Source: Flavobacterium psychrophilum (GTDB taxonomy: Bacteria; Bacteroidota; Bacteroidia; Flavobacteriales; Flavobacteriaceae). From it: a stretch of 64,000 bases of DNA. The translations under genes were made by a program, and so were the position numbers. How positions within the stretch are numbered: the first letter of the stretch is position 1; each line of letters starts with the position of its first letter. The notes under the pieces are model-generated. The model saw nothing but the letters and a program-made list of their open reading frames with translations, made no database searches and was not told where the DNA came from. The stretch covers positions 62,001 to 126,000 of the forward strand of contig CAMCVA010000005.1 of the NCBI GenBank assembly GCA_945879625.1, given 5' to 3'. Below, one piece after another: positions 54,490 through 63,757 of this stretch.

Positions 54490-55236
54490 TTATTTTTTAG
54501 GCAAATAACTGGCTTCTTCGGTCTTGCTTGAAGGAGCGATCAACTGATTTAATTCTTGAATTTCGGCTGCCGTCAATTCGCGGTAACGCCCTACTGGTAC
54601 ATCTAGCGATATGTTGATGATGCGTATGCGTTTGAGTGCGGTCACTTCGTAGTCAAAATGCTCACACATTCTACGTATTTGCCGATTTAAACCCTGAGTT
54701 AAGATAATCTTGAAGGTGAACTTACTTATTTGCTCCACCTTGCAGTTGCGCGTCACGGTATCCAATATCGGAACACCATTGCCCATGCGGTTGATGAAGC
54801 GGTCGGTGATGGGTTTGTTTACTGTAACCGTATATTCTTTTTCGTGGTTGTTTCGGGCCCGCAAAATTTTATTCACGATATCGCCGTCATTAGTCAAGAA
54901 AATTAAGCCTTCGCTGGCTTTGTCGAGTCGACCAATGGGGAAAATGCGTTTGGGATAATTGAGGTACTCAATAATGTTGTTGCGCACCTCAAGATTGGTG
55001 GTGCATTCTATTCCCACGGGTTTATTGAATGCCAAATAAATGAGCTTTTCAGTTTTGTCTACAATTAACCGTCCGTCAATTCGTATTTCGTCGCGGTCAC
55101 TCACTTTGGTCCCCATTTCGGGCACCACACCATTCAAGGTTACACGTCCATCTTCGATGAGTTTGTCGGCCTCTCTTCGCGAACAATAGCCGGTATCGCT
55201 GATAAATTTATTTAAACGTTTTACCGATTCTTCCAT
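54490..55236 (-). CDS. rluF: rRNA pseudouridine synthase, RluF-like
   Basis: A 248-residue protein. An S4 RNA-binding domain (RLNKFISDTGYCSRREADKLI, VTLNG) precedes an RsuA/RluB/E/F catalytic domain with GRLDKASEGLIFLTND and QGLNRQIRRMCE. The QGLNRQIRRM segment favours RluF (23S rRNA U2604) over RluB. The tail after about 225 is shorter than in E. coli RluF. Confidence 0.85.
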   Translation of the reverse strand: MEESVKRLNKFISDTGYCSRREADKLIEDGRVTLNGVVPEMGTKVSDRDEIRIDGRLIVDKTEKLIYLAFNKPVGIECTTNLEVRNNIIEYLNYPKRIFPIGRLDKASEGLIFLTNDGDIVNKILRARNNHEKEYTVTVNKPITDRFINRMGNGVPILDTVTRNCKVEQISKFTFKIILTQGLNRQIRRMCEHFDYEVTALKRIRIINISLDVPVGRYRELTAAEIQELNQLIAPSSKTEEASYLPKK

Positions 55237-55275
55237 GGGGCTAAGATAGTATTTTTCGCTAGTAAACGGGTTGAA

Positions 55276-56124
55276 TTAGGAGGTGGTAAAGGTGGTAATC
55301 TGTTCGTAGAGGTGTTCGTCGTGCATGCTGTGACCTAAATTTTCGGTCGCTATAAACTGTGCCGAAGTCCAGGCATTCGCCAATTTTTTTCCTTCTGCAA
55401 AAGGCACTACCGGATCGGTGCTGTCGTGGGCAATCAATCCTTGCAACGAAAAACTATTCGTGAAATGTGCGGTGGTAAATTCGGGAATATGTATGCTAAA
55501 ATTACTGGAAAAAAAATCAAACAATAGGCGTGCCATTCGCTTGTTCATTGACAGTATGTTTACGTATTCGTCAATCAGTAATTTAATTTCAGATGGGGCG
55601 CCCAACACAACCATTTTTTGCAATTGGGTATACGATTTTGGATAATTGTGGTACGAATACACACAGGCCGATCCGCCTATGGAATGCCCCATGATAATGG
55701 TGGGTTGAAACGACTGTGCTACTTGTTGTAAAATGTCAGCATAGATCAGCATAGTAAATTCGTTTCCGTTGGATTGGCCGTGCCCGGGTGCATCAATGGC
55801 CATAATGGTGGCGCCGGTTTTGCTGAGTTTGCGAAATAATTTTGACCAACGCGCGGAGTTGCTTTCCCAGCCGTGCGCCAACAAAATGCGCGTATCATTG
55901 CCGGGCCACAGGTAGGTGTGGATTTCGTGCTGCCGGAGGGTGATTTTTTTGGTTTGTGCTTTTTGTAAAAAGTAGGGCAGCCGTTCTGGATACAATCGGC
56001 CTCTGCGCGGCTTGCTAAACAGCCGATAGGCTAATGCTACAGCTTGCGCAGGCAACACATAACTCAGTACATTCAAGTACAAGCCAATCGATTTGGTGAG
56101 TAGGATGCGTTGCATTTTTTTCAT
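55276..56124 (-). CDS. Alpha/beta hydrolase
   Basis: A 282-residue protein. The oxyanion strand LAHGWESNSARW, the nucleophile elbow GHSIGGSAC (Ser at about 148), a GLIAHDSTDPVVPF acid region and the catalytic His in NLGHSMHD are all present. The N-terminus is hydrophobic (about 10-35) and may anchor it in the membrane. It is likely an esterase/lipase-type hydrolase; the substrate cannot be named. It starts just beyond the terminator of the upstream zinc-ribbon-family gene. Confidence 0.85.
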   Translation of the reverse strand: MKKMQRILLTKSIGLYLNVLSYVLPAQAVALAYRLFSKPRRGRLYPERLPYFLQKAQTKKITLRQHEIHTYLWPGNDTRILLAHGWESNSARWSKLFRKLSKTGATIMAIDAPGHGQSNGNEFTMLIYADILQQVAQSFQPTIIMGHSIGGSACVYSYHNYPKSYTQLQKMVVLGAPSEIKLLIDEYVNILSMNKRMARLLFDFFSSNFSIHIPEFTTAHFTNSFSLQGLIAHDSTDPVVPFAEGKKLANAWTSAQFIATENLGHSMHDEHLYEQITTFTTS

Positions 56125-56149
56125 AAAAAAAGCCCCAGTGTTTGGGGCT
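56125..56149 (-). terminator. Terminator after the zinc-ribbon-family gene
   Basis: AGCCCCA (56131-56137) and TGGGGCT (56143-56149) form a seven-base stem; the minus strand continues into seven Ts. Confidence 0.8.
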
Positions 56150-56157
56150 CGGTATGT

Positions 56158-56937
56158 TTAGATGGTGGCAAATAATTGGTCCATCTTGTCTTTTTCTTCT
56201 TTGGCCAGTTCGGCGTCAATTAAAATTCTACCCGAGTGTTCGTCGGTTAAGATTTTCTTTCTACCGGCAATTTCTACTTGGGTTTGAGGTGGAATAGTAA
56301 AGAACGATCCTGCCGAAGCACCACGCTCAATAGATACAACCGCCAAACCGTTGCGCACGCTGCTGCGAATTCTTTTGTAGGCAACCAACAAACGCTCTTC
56401 TATTAAGGCTTCAAATTCAGTGGCTTTTTTGGTCAAGAAACCTTCTTCTTTTTCGGTCTCGGCCATGATGTCACTCAATTCCGATTTTTTATGTTTCAGG
56501 TGATTGGTTTTGCCGTCTAATTTGTCTTTAGAATCAGCAATCACTTGTTTTTTGTGCTCCATCGAAGCGCGCAATTCGCGAATGTGTTTTTCGGCCAATT
56601 GAATTTCCAATTCTTGGAACTCAACTTCTTTGGCTAAAGAGTTGAACTCTCTATTGTTACGCACGTTTTCTTGTTGCTTGCTGTATTTTTTTATCGCTAC
56701 TTGGTGGTCTTCTATGGCGATTTTTTTCTCTTTGATTTGCTCTTCTATTACATCCAAATCGGCTTTCAGTTTTTCAGAACGAGCAGAAAGTCCTGTCACT
56801 TCGTCTTCTAAATCTTCTACTTCTAAAGGAAGCTCTCCTCGTACGTTTCTGATCTCATCAATACGGGTGTGAATCAATTGCAAGTCGTATAATGCTCTTA
56901 ATTTTTCTTCTACACTGAGTTCTTTTGTATTCGCCAT
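56158..56937 (-). CDS. C4-type zinc-ribbon-family coiled-coil protein lacking its cysteines
   Basis: A 259-residue protein. A long coiled coil (about 15-185) is followed by the C-terminal region of the COG1579 family. The usual two CxxC pairs are absent: the first is GASAGSFF and the second DEHSGRIL in the order of the family's zinc ribbon (about 208-245). The fold may survive without zinc. The family has no settled function. It lies five bases downstream of the Nif3-like gene, a common neighbour of this family. Confidence 0.85.
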   Translation of the reverse strand: MANTKELSVEEKLRALYDLQLIHTRIDEIRNVRGELPLEVEDLEDEVTGLSARSEKLKADLDVIEEQIKEKKIAIEDHQVAIKKYSKQQENVRNNREFNSLAKEVEFQELEIQLAEKHIRELRASMEHKKQVIADSKDKLDGKTNHLKHKKSELSDIMAETEKEEGFLTKKATEFEALIEERLLVAYKRIRSSVRNGLAVVSIERGASAGSFFTIPPQTQVEIAGRKKILTDEHSGRILIDAELAKEEKDKMDQLFATI

Positions 56938-56942
56938 AATAA

Positions 56943-58037
56943 TTATAAGTACTTAACAGGATTGGTATTTGCTTCTGATAAAATGATTGCAAAACTAAGA
57001 ATTTTTTTCCGAAGAAAATCAACAATGTAATTTTTTGTATAGCGCTCACTTTCATAATGTCCAATATCAGCCAATAACAACTGATTTTCAGCTTCATAGA
57101 AATTGTGGTACTTCAAATCGGCGGTCAAAAAAGCATCGGCTCCAGCCTGAATGGCATTTTTAATAGCAAAACTACCGGCACCGCCTAGTACGGCTACTTT
57201 GTGTATGGGTTTATTGCGAAATTCCGTGTGTCGAATGAGCGGCGTTTGCATTGTTTTTTTTACGTGCATTAAAAAGTCCTGTTCGTCCATGGGTTGTGGT
57301 AAACTGCCGATCATGCCCAGGCCAATATTTTGGTGGGTGTTTTCGAGTTCATACAATTCGTAAGCTACTTCTTCGTAAACGTGCGTCGCCAAAAGCGCTT
57401 GCAATATGGCTTGTTTTTTATTTTTTTCAAAAACCACTTCGATTTTGGTTTCTTCGACTTCTATAAAATACTCCGGACTGCCTATTACCGGTTTGCTTTG
57501 AGCATTTCCCTTAAAGGTGCCTAATCCAATCGTATTAAAACTGCATCGTTCGTAATTGCCAATGTTTCCTGCGCCGGCTGCAAACAGCGCTTCTCTCAAT
57601 TTTTCGGCTTGATCAGAAGGCGTATACACCACCATTTTGGTGATAAACTGCGATTTTGGAATCAAGATGTTGCATTTTTCTAGTCCCAAGGCAGAACAAA
57701 AAATCCGGTTGACGCCTTCGTGGTGATTGTCGAGTGCCGTGTGTACGGCATAAATGGCAATTTGGTGCTGAATGGCTTTTATCACCACTCGTTCTACGTA
57801 GGTGCTTCCGGTAATTTTTTTGAGTCCAGTAAATACGATGGGATGAAAACAAACCACCAAGTTGCACTGTTTAGCAATGGCTTCATCTATCACTACTTCA
57901 AGCGCATCATGACACACCAAGATTCCGGTTACAACTTGTTCTTTATCGCCCACCAATAAACCCACATTGTCAAAATCTTCAGCATAGGCTAGGGGAGCCA
58001 TTTCTTCGAGTATCGGGAGTATTTCTTTAATTTTCAT
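56943..58037 (-). CDS. Nif3-like dinuclear metal-centre protein
   Basis: A 364-residue protein. NIF3 halves flank an inserted cystatin-like domain (about 130-240), giving the long form common in Bacteroidetes. Metal ligands are in VVCFHPIVF, the DNHHEGVNR loop and DIGHYESE. NIF3/YbgI proteins form toroids with a two-metal site and are predicted hydrolases; the physiological substrate is unknown. It is the first gene of a pair with the coiled-coil protein. Confidence 0.92.
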   Translation of the reverse strand: MKIKEILPILEEMAPLAYAEDFDNVGLLVGDKEQVVTGILVCHDALEVVIDEAIAKQCNLVVCFHPIVFTGLKKITGSTYVERVVIKAIQHQIAIYAVHTALDNHHEGVNRIFCSALGLEKCNILIPKSQFITKMVVYTPSDQAEKLREALFAAGAGNIGNYERCSFNTIGLGTFKGNAQSKPVIGSPEYFIEVEETKIEVVFEKNKKQAILQALLATHVYEEVAYELYELENTHQNIGLGMIGSLPQPMDEQDFLMHVKKTMQTPLIRHTEFRNKPIHKVAVLGGAGSFAIKNAIQAGADAFLTADLKYHNFYEAENQLLLADIGHYESERYTKNYIVDFLRKKILSFAIILSEANTNPVKYL

Positions 58038-58047
58038 AGGGTGTAAA

Positions 58048-58677
58048 TTAGGTGGACCATTCGTTTAGGAGCTGTGTAATATACCAATTCCCTTCGGTTT
58101 TTTCGAGCAAAAGTATGGCGCCGCTGTTGTGCTCAATGCTGCGGTAAAAAACCACCTTTACCAACACGGTGTTTTGCTTCGTATAAAATATAGGCTCAGT
58201 AATGATGAGCAGTTGCTGGTTGTTGAGCTGCAAGCGGTTTCGAATTTCTTGAAATTTTTCTAAAGAAACACAGCTGTTTATCTTTTTCTTGAGTAAGGAC
58301 GGGTCTTTGTCGGGCAGTTGTTTGAACTCGTATGTCCAATCTTTGGTTGGGCCTGAGACAGCAATTTTTTGTTTGATTTCTTTTCTAAAATCCTGGGGTA
58401 GATTGGCGGTTTTTAGCGCTTCAAGTAATTCTTCATTGGGCTTGGCTTGGGTGCAAAACAAATAGAGCAATTGGGCGCGGCCTTTGTATACCGGTTTTTC
58501 GTTTTTGTAGTAGTAATTCAGCACAGTTTGAAACACAGCAGCGGTCTCGGCATTTTGGCCATAGGCAGCCAATACTGGTGTTCCCAATAGCGCAACAAGT
58601 AGAAAGTAAGGGGCTAAAAAATGCTTCAAAATACGATTGGATATGGCCGAATTAGTAGAGGTAAATTTTCGTTTCAA
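58048..58677 (-). CDS. Exported protein of unknown function
   Basis: A 209-residue protein. A hydrophobic segment (about 19-38) ending AAYGQ looks like a signal peptide with a longer than usual N-region. The mature part is mixed, with LYLFCTQAKPNEELLEALK and EKTEGNWYITQLLNEW. I do not recognise the family. It stands between the Nif3-like gene (10 bases downstream of it) and the divergent lpxK, whose start is 25 bases away, so the upstream promoter space is very short. Confidence 0.65.
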   Translation of the reverse strand: MKRKFTSTNSAISNRILKHFLAPYFLLVALLGTPVLAAYGQNAETAAVFQTVLNYYYKNEKPVYKGRAQLLYLFCTQAKPNEELLEALKTANLPQDFRKEIKQKIAVSGPTKDWTYEFKQLPDKDPSLLKKKINSCVSLEKFQEIRNRLQLNNQQLLIITEPIFYTKQNTVLVKVVFYRSIEHNSGAILLLEKTEGNWYITQLLNEWST

Positions 58678-58702
58678 AGATAAAATATTATACTTTCGTG
58701 CT

Positions 58703-59704
58703 ATGAAATTTCTCAGAAAATTGCTGTTTCCATTTGCACTAATTTACTGTGGGGTTATGCATATCCGCAATTTTCTCTACGAAAACGCTTTTTTTAAATC
58801 TTCAGCACCTTCCATTCCGGTCATTGCAGTAGGAAATCTCAGCGTGGGTGGCACCGGAAAAACCCCGATGATCGAATATTTAATTCGGTTATTGGAATCG
58901 CAGTATGCCGTTGCCGTTTTGAGTAGAGGCTACAAACGAAAATCAACCGGATTTGTGATGGCCAATGAAAGCACTTCCGTGCAGGAATTGGGCGACGAGC
59001 CGTTTCAGTTTCACCAGAAATTTCCCAACATCACCGTGGCTGTTGATGCCAATCGAACCCAAGGCATTCAACACATTTTAGCACAAAAACCCAACACCCA
59101 AGTAATCCTACTCGACGATGCGTTTCAGCACCGCAAAGTAAAAGCCGGACTATACATTTTGCTCACCGCCTACAACGACCTCTTTTGCGACGACTATGTG
59201 TTGCCTATGGGCAATTTGCGGGAAGCGCGTTCGGGCAAAAAAAGAGCCCATCTTGTGGTTGTTACCAAATGCCCACCGGCACTTTCTGCGGCCGAGCAAG
59301 CCAATATCAAAGCCAAATTGGGTGTTACACAGCCCGTTTTTTTTACTAGCATTGACTACGACGAACAGGTGTACAGCAGCAACAAACAATTGTCGGTTGC
59401 GGAAATAAAACCCAAACAAAAAGTGCTATTAGCTGGCATTGCCAAACCCAAACCCTTTTTCCAGGCGCTGCAATCGGGACAAGACCAAGAATTGATCTAT
59501 CCCGATCACCATAATTTCACTTCGGCAGAATTGGCAGAAATAAAAGCCCTAACAGCGCAACAATTGGTCATCACCACCGAGAAAGATTATGTGCGTCTGC
59601 AACACCAACTGCCCGAAAACAGCCTGTATTATTTACCCATACAAACGCAATTTATAGCTGAAGAAGCGGCGTTTATTCAATTCATCCAATCCCATGTGGA
59701 ATAA
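58703..59704 (+). CDS. lpxK: Tetraacyldisaccharide 4'-kinase LpxK
   Basis: A 333-residue protein from the ATG at 58703. An N-terminal membrane helix (about 5-22) leads into Walker A as GNLSVGGTGKTP (about 49-60). DDAFQHRKV and TTEKDYVRL are LpxK motifs. It phosphorylates lipid A disaccharide at the 4' position, a late step of lipid A synthesis. A TACTTTCG resembling a -7 box ends five bases before the ATG. It overlaps punA by 11 bases. Confidence 0.93.
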   Translation: MKFLRKLLFPFALIYCGVMHIRNFLYENAFFKSSAPSIPVIAVGNLSVGGTGKTPMIEYLIRLLESQYAVAVLSRGYKRKSTGFVMANESTSVQELGDEPFQFHQKFPNITVAVDANRTQGIQHILAQKPNTQVILLDDAFQHRKVKAGLYILLTAYNDLFCDDYVLPMGNLREARSGKKRAHLVVVTKCPPALSAAEQANIKAKLGVTQPVFFTSIDYDEQVYSSNKQLSVAEIKPKQKVLLAGIAKPKPFFQALQSGQDQELIYPDHHNFTSAELAEIKALTAQQLVITTEKDYVRLQHQLPENSLYYLPIQTQFIAEEAAFIQFIQSHVE

Positions 59705-60503
59705 AGTACAAGAAACCGTTAGTTACCTGCAAAACAGAACCGGATTTTCACCTGAGTACGGCGTAATTTTGGGTTCGGGCTTGGGCAGTTTTACCGACGA
59801 TATTCGCATCGAGCACCGCATTCCATATAGCGAAATTCCCCATTTCCCGGTTTCAACCGTGCAAGGACACGCTGGGGCTTTGGTGTTTGGCACCATTGGC
59901 AGCAAAAAAGTGGTGGCCATGCAAGGTCGGTTTCATTTCTACGAAGGCTACGGCATGCAACAAGTAACCTTTCCGGTGCGGGTCATGAAGTACTTGGGCG
60001 TATCCAAATTGATTGTATCCAATGCTTCGGGTGGAGTGAATCCAAATTACCAAGTGGGATCTATTGTACTCATTACCGACCACATCAACCTAATGCCCGA
60101 ACATCCGCTGCACGGACCCAACGACGAACGATTTGGTCCGCGTTTTCTCAATATGAGCGAAGCCTACAGTAAAAAGATGTTGGCTACTGCACACCAAGTA
60201 GCTTTAGACTTTGCCATTCCTGTTCAAGAGGGAATTTACTTGGCACTTCAAGGCCCAACCTTCGAAACTCCAGCCGAATATACGATGGTCAAAAATATGG
60301 GCGCCGACTGTGTGGGCATGTCAACTGTGCCCGAAGTAATTGTGGCCCGACACATGGGCATGGAAGTGTTTGGTTTATCCGTAATTACCGATATTTCTAC
60401 GGATGCATCAATAGAAACAGTAAGTCATACCGGAGTTTTGGCTGCAGCCCACAAAGCCGAGCCGAATGTGAGAAAATTGATAAAAGGATTGATCGAAAAC
60501 TAG
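59694..60503 (+). CDS. punA: Purine-nucleoside phosphorylase
   Basis: A 269-residue trimeric-type PNP. The phosphate loop VILGSGLGSF (about 24-33), QGRFHFYEGY, VSNASGGVN and the purine/ribose pocket GPTFETPAEYTM with VGMSTVPE are present. It cleaves inosine/guanosine to base and ribose 1-phosphate. The start lies inside the last codons of lpxK (11-base overlap), which implies coupled translation of two functionally unrelated enzymes. Confidence 0.94.
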   Translation: MWNKVQETVSYLQNRTGFSPEYGVILGSGLGSFTDDIRIEHRIPYSEIPHFPVSTVQGHAGALVFGTIGSKKVVAMQGRFHFYEGYGMQQVTFPVRVMKYLGVSKLIVSNASGGVNPNYQVGSIVLITDHINLMPEHPLHGPNDERFGPRFLNMSEAYSKKMLATAHQVALDFAIPVQEGIYLALQGPTFETPAEYTMVKNMGADCVGMSTVPEVIVARHMGMEVFGLSVITDISTDASIETVSHTGVLAAAHKAEPNVRKLIKGLIEN

Positions 60504-60511
60504 TAGTTGCG

Positions 60512-62692
60512 TTAGGCTTCTATGTTCTTGCAAATAATGTGGTAGAATTCCTCGGGATTAAACGGCTTGGTAATTACATCATTCATTCCGTAGGAGAGAA
60601 GCATTCCTCTGTTTTCGTTGAGTGAAATCGCCGTCAAGGCTATAATTTTTGTTTTTGGGTCAAAGGTGCGAATGGTCTGGGTGGCAATTGTCCCATTTAT
60701 ACCCGGCAAATGCACGTCCATCAAAACCAAATCATAGCGGTTGTTTTTCACTGCCTGAATAGCATCTTCACCATTGTCAATTACTTCGCATATCATCGCT
60801 TTGTTTTCGACCATTTTTTTGGTAATCATTTGGTTGATTTTATTGTCTTCTATCAACAAGACTTTTTTGCCTTTTAATACCTGGTCGTTGTAGGCAAATG
60901 GATTGTGTTGTATGTCGTTATCCGTACTAATTTTAAATGGTAAAACCACAGTAAATGTAGATCCGATTCCTACTTGACTCTCCAAAGACAGCGTTCCGCC
61001 CAGAATTTCGGTGAGTCGTTTCACTATAGACAGGCCCAAGCCGGTTCCGCCGTATTTTCTATTAATCTCAATAGAACCTTGCGAAAAACTATCAAACACC
61101 GATTCCAATTTTTCTTCGGGGATTCCAATGCCGGTATCGGCTACATTAAATTCAATGTTTATTATATCCCCAGCGGTTTCAAGCACTTTTGTAGTAACTT
61201 GAACTTCGCCATTTGTGGTAAATTTTAGTGCGTTATTGATCAGGTTGAGTAAAATTTGTGACAGTTTGGTGGGATCACTTACCACCTGATTGGGCATCTC
61301 AGGATCGAGTTGTATGGTAAAGCGATTGTTGTTGTTAATGGCCAACTCTTTGAGCGAATTTTGCAAATTCTCGGTGAGTTCTTTCAAGTTAAAACGCAAT
61401 TGTTCAACCTCAATGCCCTCTGATTCGATGCGGTTTATTTCTAAAATCTCGTTGATAAAAGTGAGCAAATAATTTCCAGAAAATTTCAAGGAATTCAAAT
61501 AATCCAATTGGGAAGGTTTGGGTTGTTCTTGCAGCAGCAAGTGGGTAATTCCGTTGATGGCGTTGAGCGGGGTGCGCAACTCATGACTCACGGTCGACAA
61601 GAAATCGGCGCGGGCCTTGTTGGCTTTTTCTGCTTTGGTTTTGGCCAGTTCAAGCTCTTGGTTTTTATCTTCCAACAACACATTCGATTTTTTTCGAATG
61701 AGGTTGTTTTTGTATAAGGAAATACTCAGCAAAGAGAGAATCAAAATAAAGGCAATCGAAAGGATAATAATAATGTTGGCTACACGACTTGCCTTTTGTT
61801 GCGCTTTATTTTCTTTGTCTAGTTTTTCAATGGTTTTTAGCCGTTCATTTTCTTGAAACTGATCAAAATCACGTGGACCAAATTTTCGCCGATTTTGATT
61901 GATTAGCGAATCTTCGAGCTGCATATGAAGTTTCAAATTGGCATAGGCCTGTGGCATATCAATTGATTTTTCATAGGCTTTACTTAGCGCCAACAGAATT
62001 TTTGTTCGGAGAATTAGGTTGTTATTTCCATTTGTTTTTTCGGCTTTGTTTAAATAATATAAAGCCAGTCGATACCTAAAACTTTGCAGTTCGATATTGC
62101 CTAAGTGGTAAAGGGCTTTAGAGGTAATGCTCAAAGGATCTTTTTTGCTCTCTTGTACAATGAGTTGATTAAATACGAGCTTTGCCGCTTCAAAATCGCC
62201 TTTTGCTTCTTTTACGATTCCCATTTGCAATTGAACCAGCGTAATGGCGTCAGAAATGCGCAAAAAGCTATAGATGTTTTTTGCATTCTCTAAATTTAAT
62301 TCCGCATTGAGGTATTGTTTGAGTTCAATCTGACAGAGCGCCAATTGAAAATAGGAATATGCTTGGTCGTTGGTTGCCGGATAGGCATTAGCAATTTCTA
62401 GACATTTACTGTACTGATTGGCTGCCTCTACAAATTTGTTTAGGTTAAAATATATAGCCCCCATCGCCGCATAGGATTGGGCCATTTTTTTTGGATTTCG
62501 AATCCCTTTAGAATAGTCGAATGCTTTTTGCGCATAGTCTAACGCAGATTTATAATCGTTGGTTTTGTAGTAAAAAGTAGAGAGCTCTAAATAACTTCCC
62601 ACACTATCCAATTCTATTTGGGAAGGTTTAGGTTGTTGTGCCCATGAGGGTACAATCCATAAATAGAGTAGTAGTATATAAAAGTAATTCAT
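60512..62692 (-). CDS. TPR-containing hybrid sensor histidine kinase
   Basis: A 726-residue protein with a signal peptide (about 1-18). A periplasmic array of tetratricopeptide-like repeats (about 35-275) and one transmembrane helix (about 304-327) lead into a cytosolic HisKA (His370 in VSHELRTP). The HATPase follows (N487-region NNALKF, DTGIGIP, GGTGLGLSIV), then a C-terminal receiver (Asp659 in LVLMDV; KPF lysine near 708). The TPR domain should sense a ligand or partner outside the cytoplasm. No cognate DNA-binding regulator is next to it, so the final output is unknown. It is monocistronic by layout. Confidence 0.9.
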   Translation of the reverse strand: MNYFYILLLYLWIVPSWAQQPKPSQIELDSVGSYLELSTFYYKTNDYKSALDYAQKAFDYSKGIRNPKKMAQSYAAMGAIYFNLNKFVEAANQYSKCLEIANAYPATNDQAYSYFQLALCQIELKQYLNAELNLENAKNIYSFLRISDAITLVQLQMGIVKEAKGDFEAAKLVFNQLIVQESKKDPLSITSKALYHLGNIELQSFRYRLALYYLNKAEKTNGNNNLILRTKILLALSKAYEKSIDMPQAYANLKLHMQLEDSLINQNRRKFGPRDFDQFQENERLKTIEKLDKENKAQQKASRVANIIIILSIAFILILSLLSISLYKNNLIRKKSNVLLEDKNQELELAKTKAEKANKARADFLSTVSHELRTPLNAINGITHLLLQEQPKPSQLDYLNSLKFSGNYLLTFINEILEINRIESEGIEVEQLRFNLKELTENLQNSLKELAINNNNRFTIQLDPEMPNQVVSDPTKLSQILLNLINNALKFTTNGEVQVTTKVLETAGDIINIEFNVADTGIGIPEEKLESVFDSFSQGSIEINRKYGGTGLGLSIVKRLTEILGGTLSLESQVGIGSTFTVVLPFKISTDNDIQHNPFAYNDQVLKGKKVLLIEDNKINQMITKKMVENKAMICEVIDNGEDAIQAVKNNRYDLVLMDVHLPGINGTIATQTIRTFDPKTKIIALTAISLNENRGMLLSYGMNDVITKPFNPEEFYHIICKNIEA

Positions 62693-62724
62693 GCACTTGC
62701 GCTTATGCGTTGTAATACAGACCC

Positions 62725-63741
62725 TTAAAAGTAGTTTTTTTTCGGATACAGCAGCCTAATTAAGTCAATTAATCGAGAGGAATACCCTATTTCGTTGTCA
62801 TACCACCCCACTATTTTTACCATTTTACCCAAAACAGAAGTAAGTTGAGCATCAAACACACAAGAGTGCGGGTTTCCTATCACATCTACCGAGACAATCG
62901 GGTCTTCGGTATAGGATAAAATTCCTTGTAAAGAAGTTTGAGCAGCTGTTGCAAATGCTGCATTAATTTGGTCACGGCCCACGGCATGCAGTACATAGCA
63001 AGTGATGTCGGTTAATGAACCGTCGGGAACCGGAACGCGTATGCCGCTGCCGCCAATTTTACCCTCAAACTCCGGGAAAATTTTGGTCAAGGCTTTGGCT
63101 GCGCCGGTTGATGTAGGAACTATTGATTGGCTAGCACTGCGGGCTCTGCGCAAATCTTTGTGGGGCTGATCGTGCAAACTCTGATCGGTGGTATACGAAT
63201 GTACTGTCGTAATGTAGGCCTGTTCAATGCCACACAAATCCCGAATCACGGCCAACATAGGCGCCGCGTTATTGGTGGTACAGCTCGCGTTAGATATAAT
63301 CGTTTCTGTGCCGTCCAGCAGCTGATCGTTCACCCCAACCACAATGGTTTTGATGGATTCGTCTTCTGAAGGTGCCGATAGGATTACTTTTTTGGCGCCT
63401 GCCTTGATGTGCTCGGCCAATTCTGTTCGTAGTTGTCGTCTGCCTGTGGCTTCAATTACCACGTCAATGTTGAGGTTTTTCCAAGGAAGGAAAGCAATTT
63501 CTTTTTCGCTAAAATAAGCAACCGCCGTTTGGTCTACCCACAATTGGTTTATTTCTGCTTTACAAGAGTGCGGAAAAATACCGTGTATGCTGTCGTACTT
63601 GAGCAAATGTGCCATGGTTGCGGCCTCGGCCAAGTCATTTATGGCCACCACCTCAATTTCAGGATTATCCCAAAGCAACCGAAATACCTGACGGCCAATT
63701 CGTCCAAAGCCATTGAGGGCAACACGTATTTTGGGTTCCAT
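62725..63741 (-). CDS. gap: Glyceraldehyde-3-phosphate dehydrogenase, phosphorylating
   Basis: A 338-residue protein starting at 63741 (MEPKIRVALNGFGRIGRQ). The Rossmann fold NGFGRIGR, the catalytic cysteine in SNASCTTNN, and the substrate motif RAAxxxxVPTSTGAA as RSASQSIVPTSTGAA are all present. It makes 1,3-bisphosphoglycerate with NAD(P)H. The longer frame to 63813 adds residues with no family similarity. A second, non-phosphorylating GAPDH is encoded at 21974-23554. It lies 16 bases downstream of lipA. Confidence 0.92.
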   Translation of the reverse strand: MEPKIRVALNGFGRIGRQVFRLLWDNPEIEVVAINDLAEAATMAHLLKYDSIHGIFPHSCKAEINQLWVDQTAVAYFSEKEIAFLPWKNLNIDVVIEATGRRQLRTELAEHIKAGAKKVILSAPSEDESIKTIVVGVNDQLLDGTETIISNASCTTNNAAPMLAVIRDLCGIEQAYITTVHSYTTDQSLHDQPHKDLRRARSASQSIVPTSTGAAKALTKIFPEFEGKIGGSGIRVPVPDGSLTDITCYVLHAVGRDQINAAFATAAQTSLQGILSYTEDPIVSVDVIGNPHSCVFDAQLTSVLGKMVKIVGWYDNEIGYSSRLIDLIRLLYPKKNYF

Positions 63742-63757
63742 GTGGGGCGGTTGTAAA

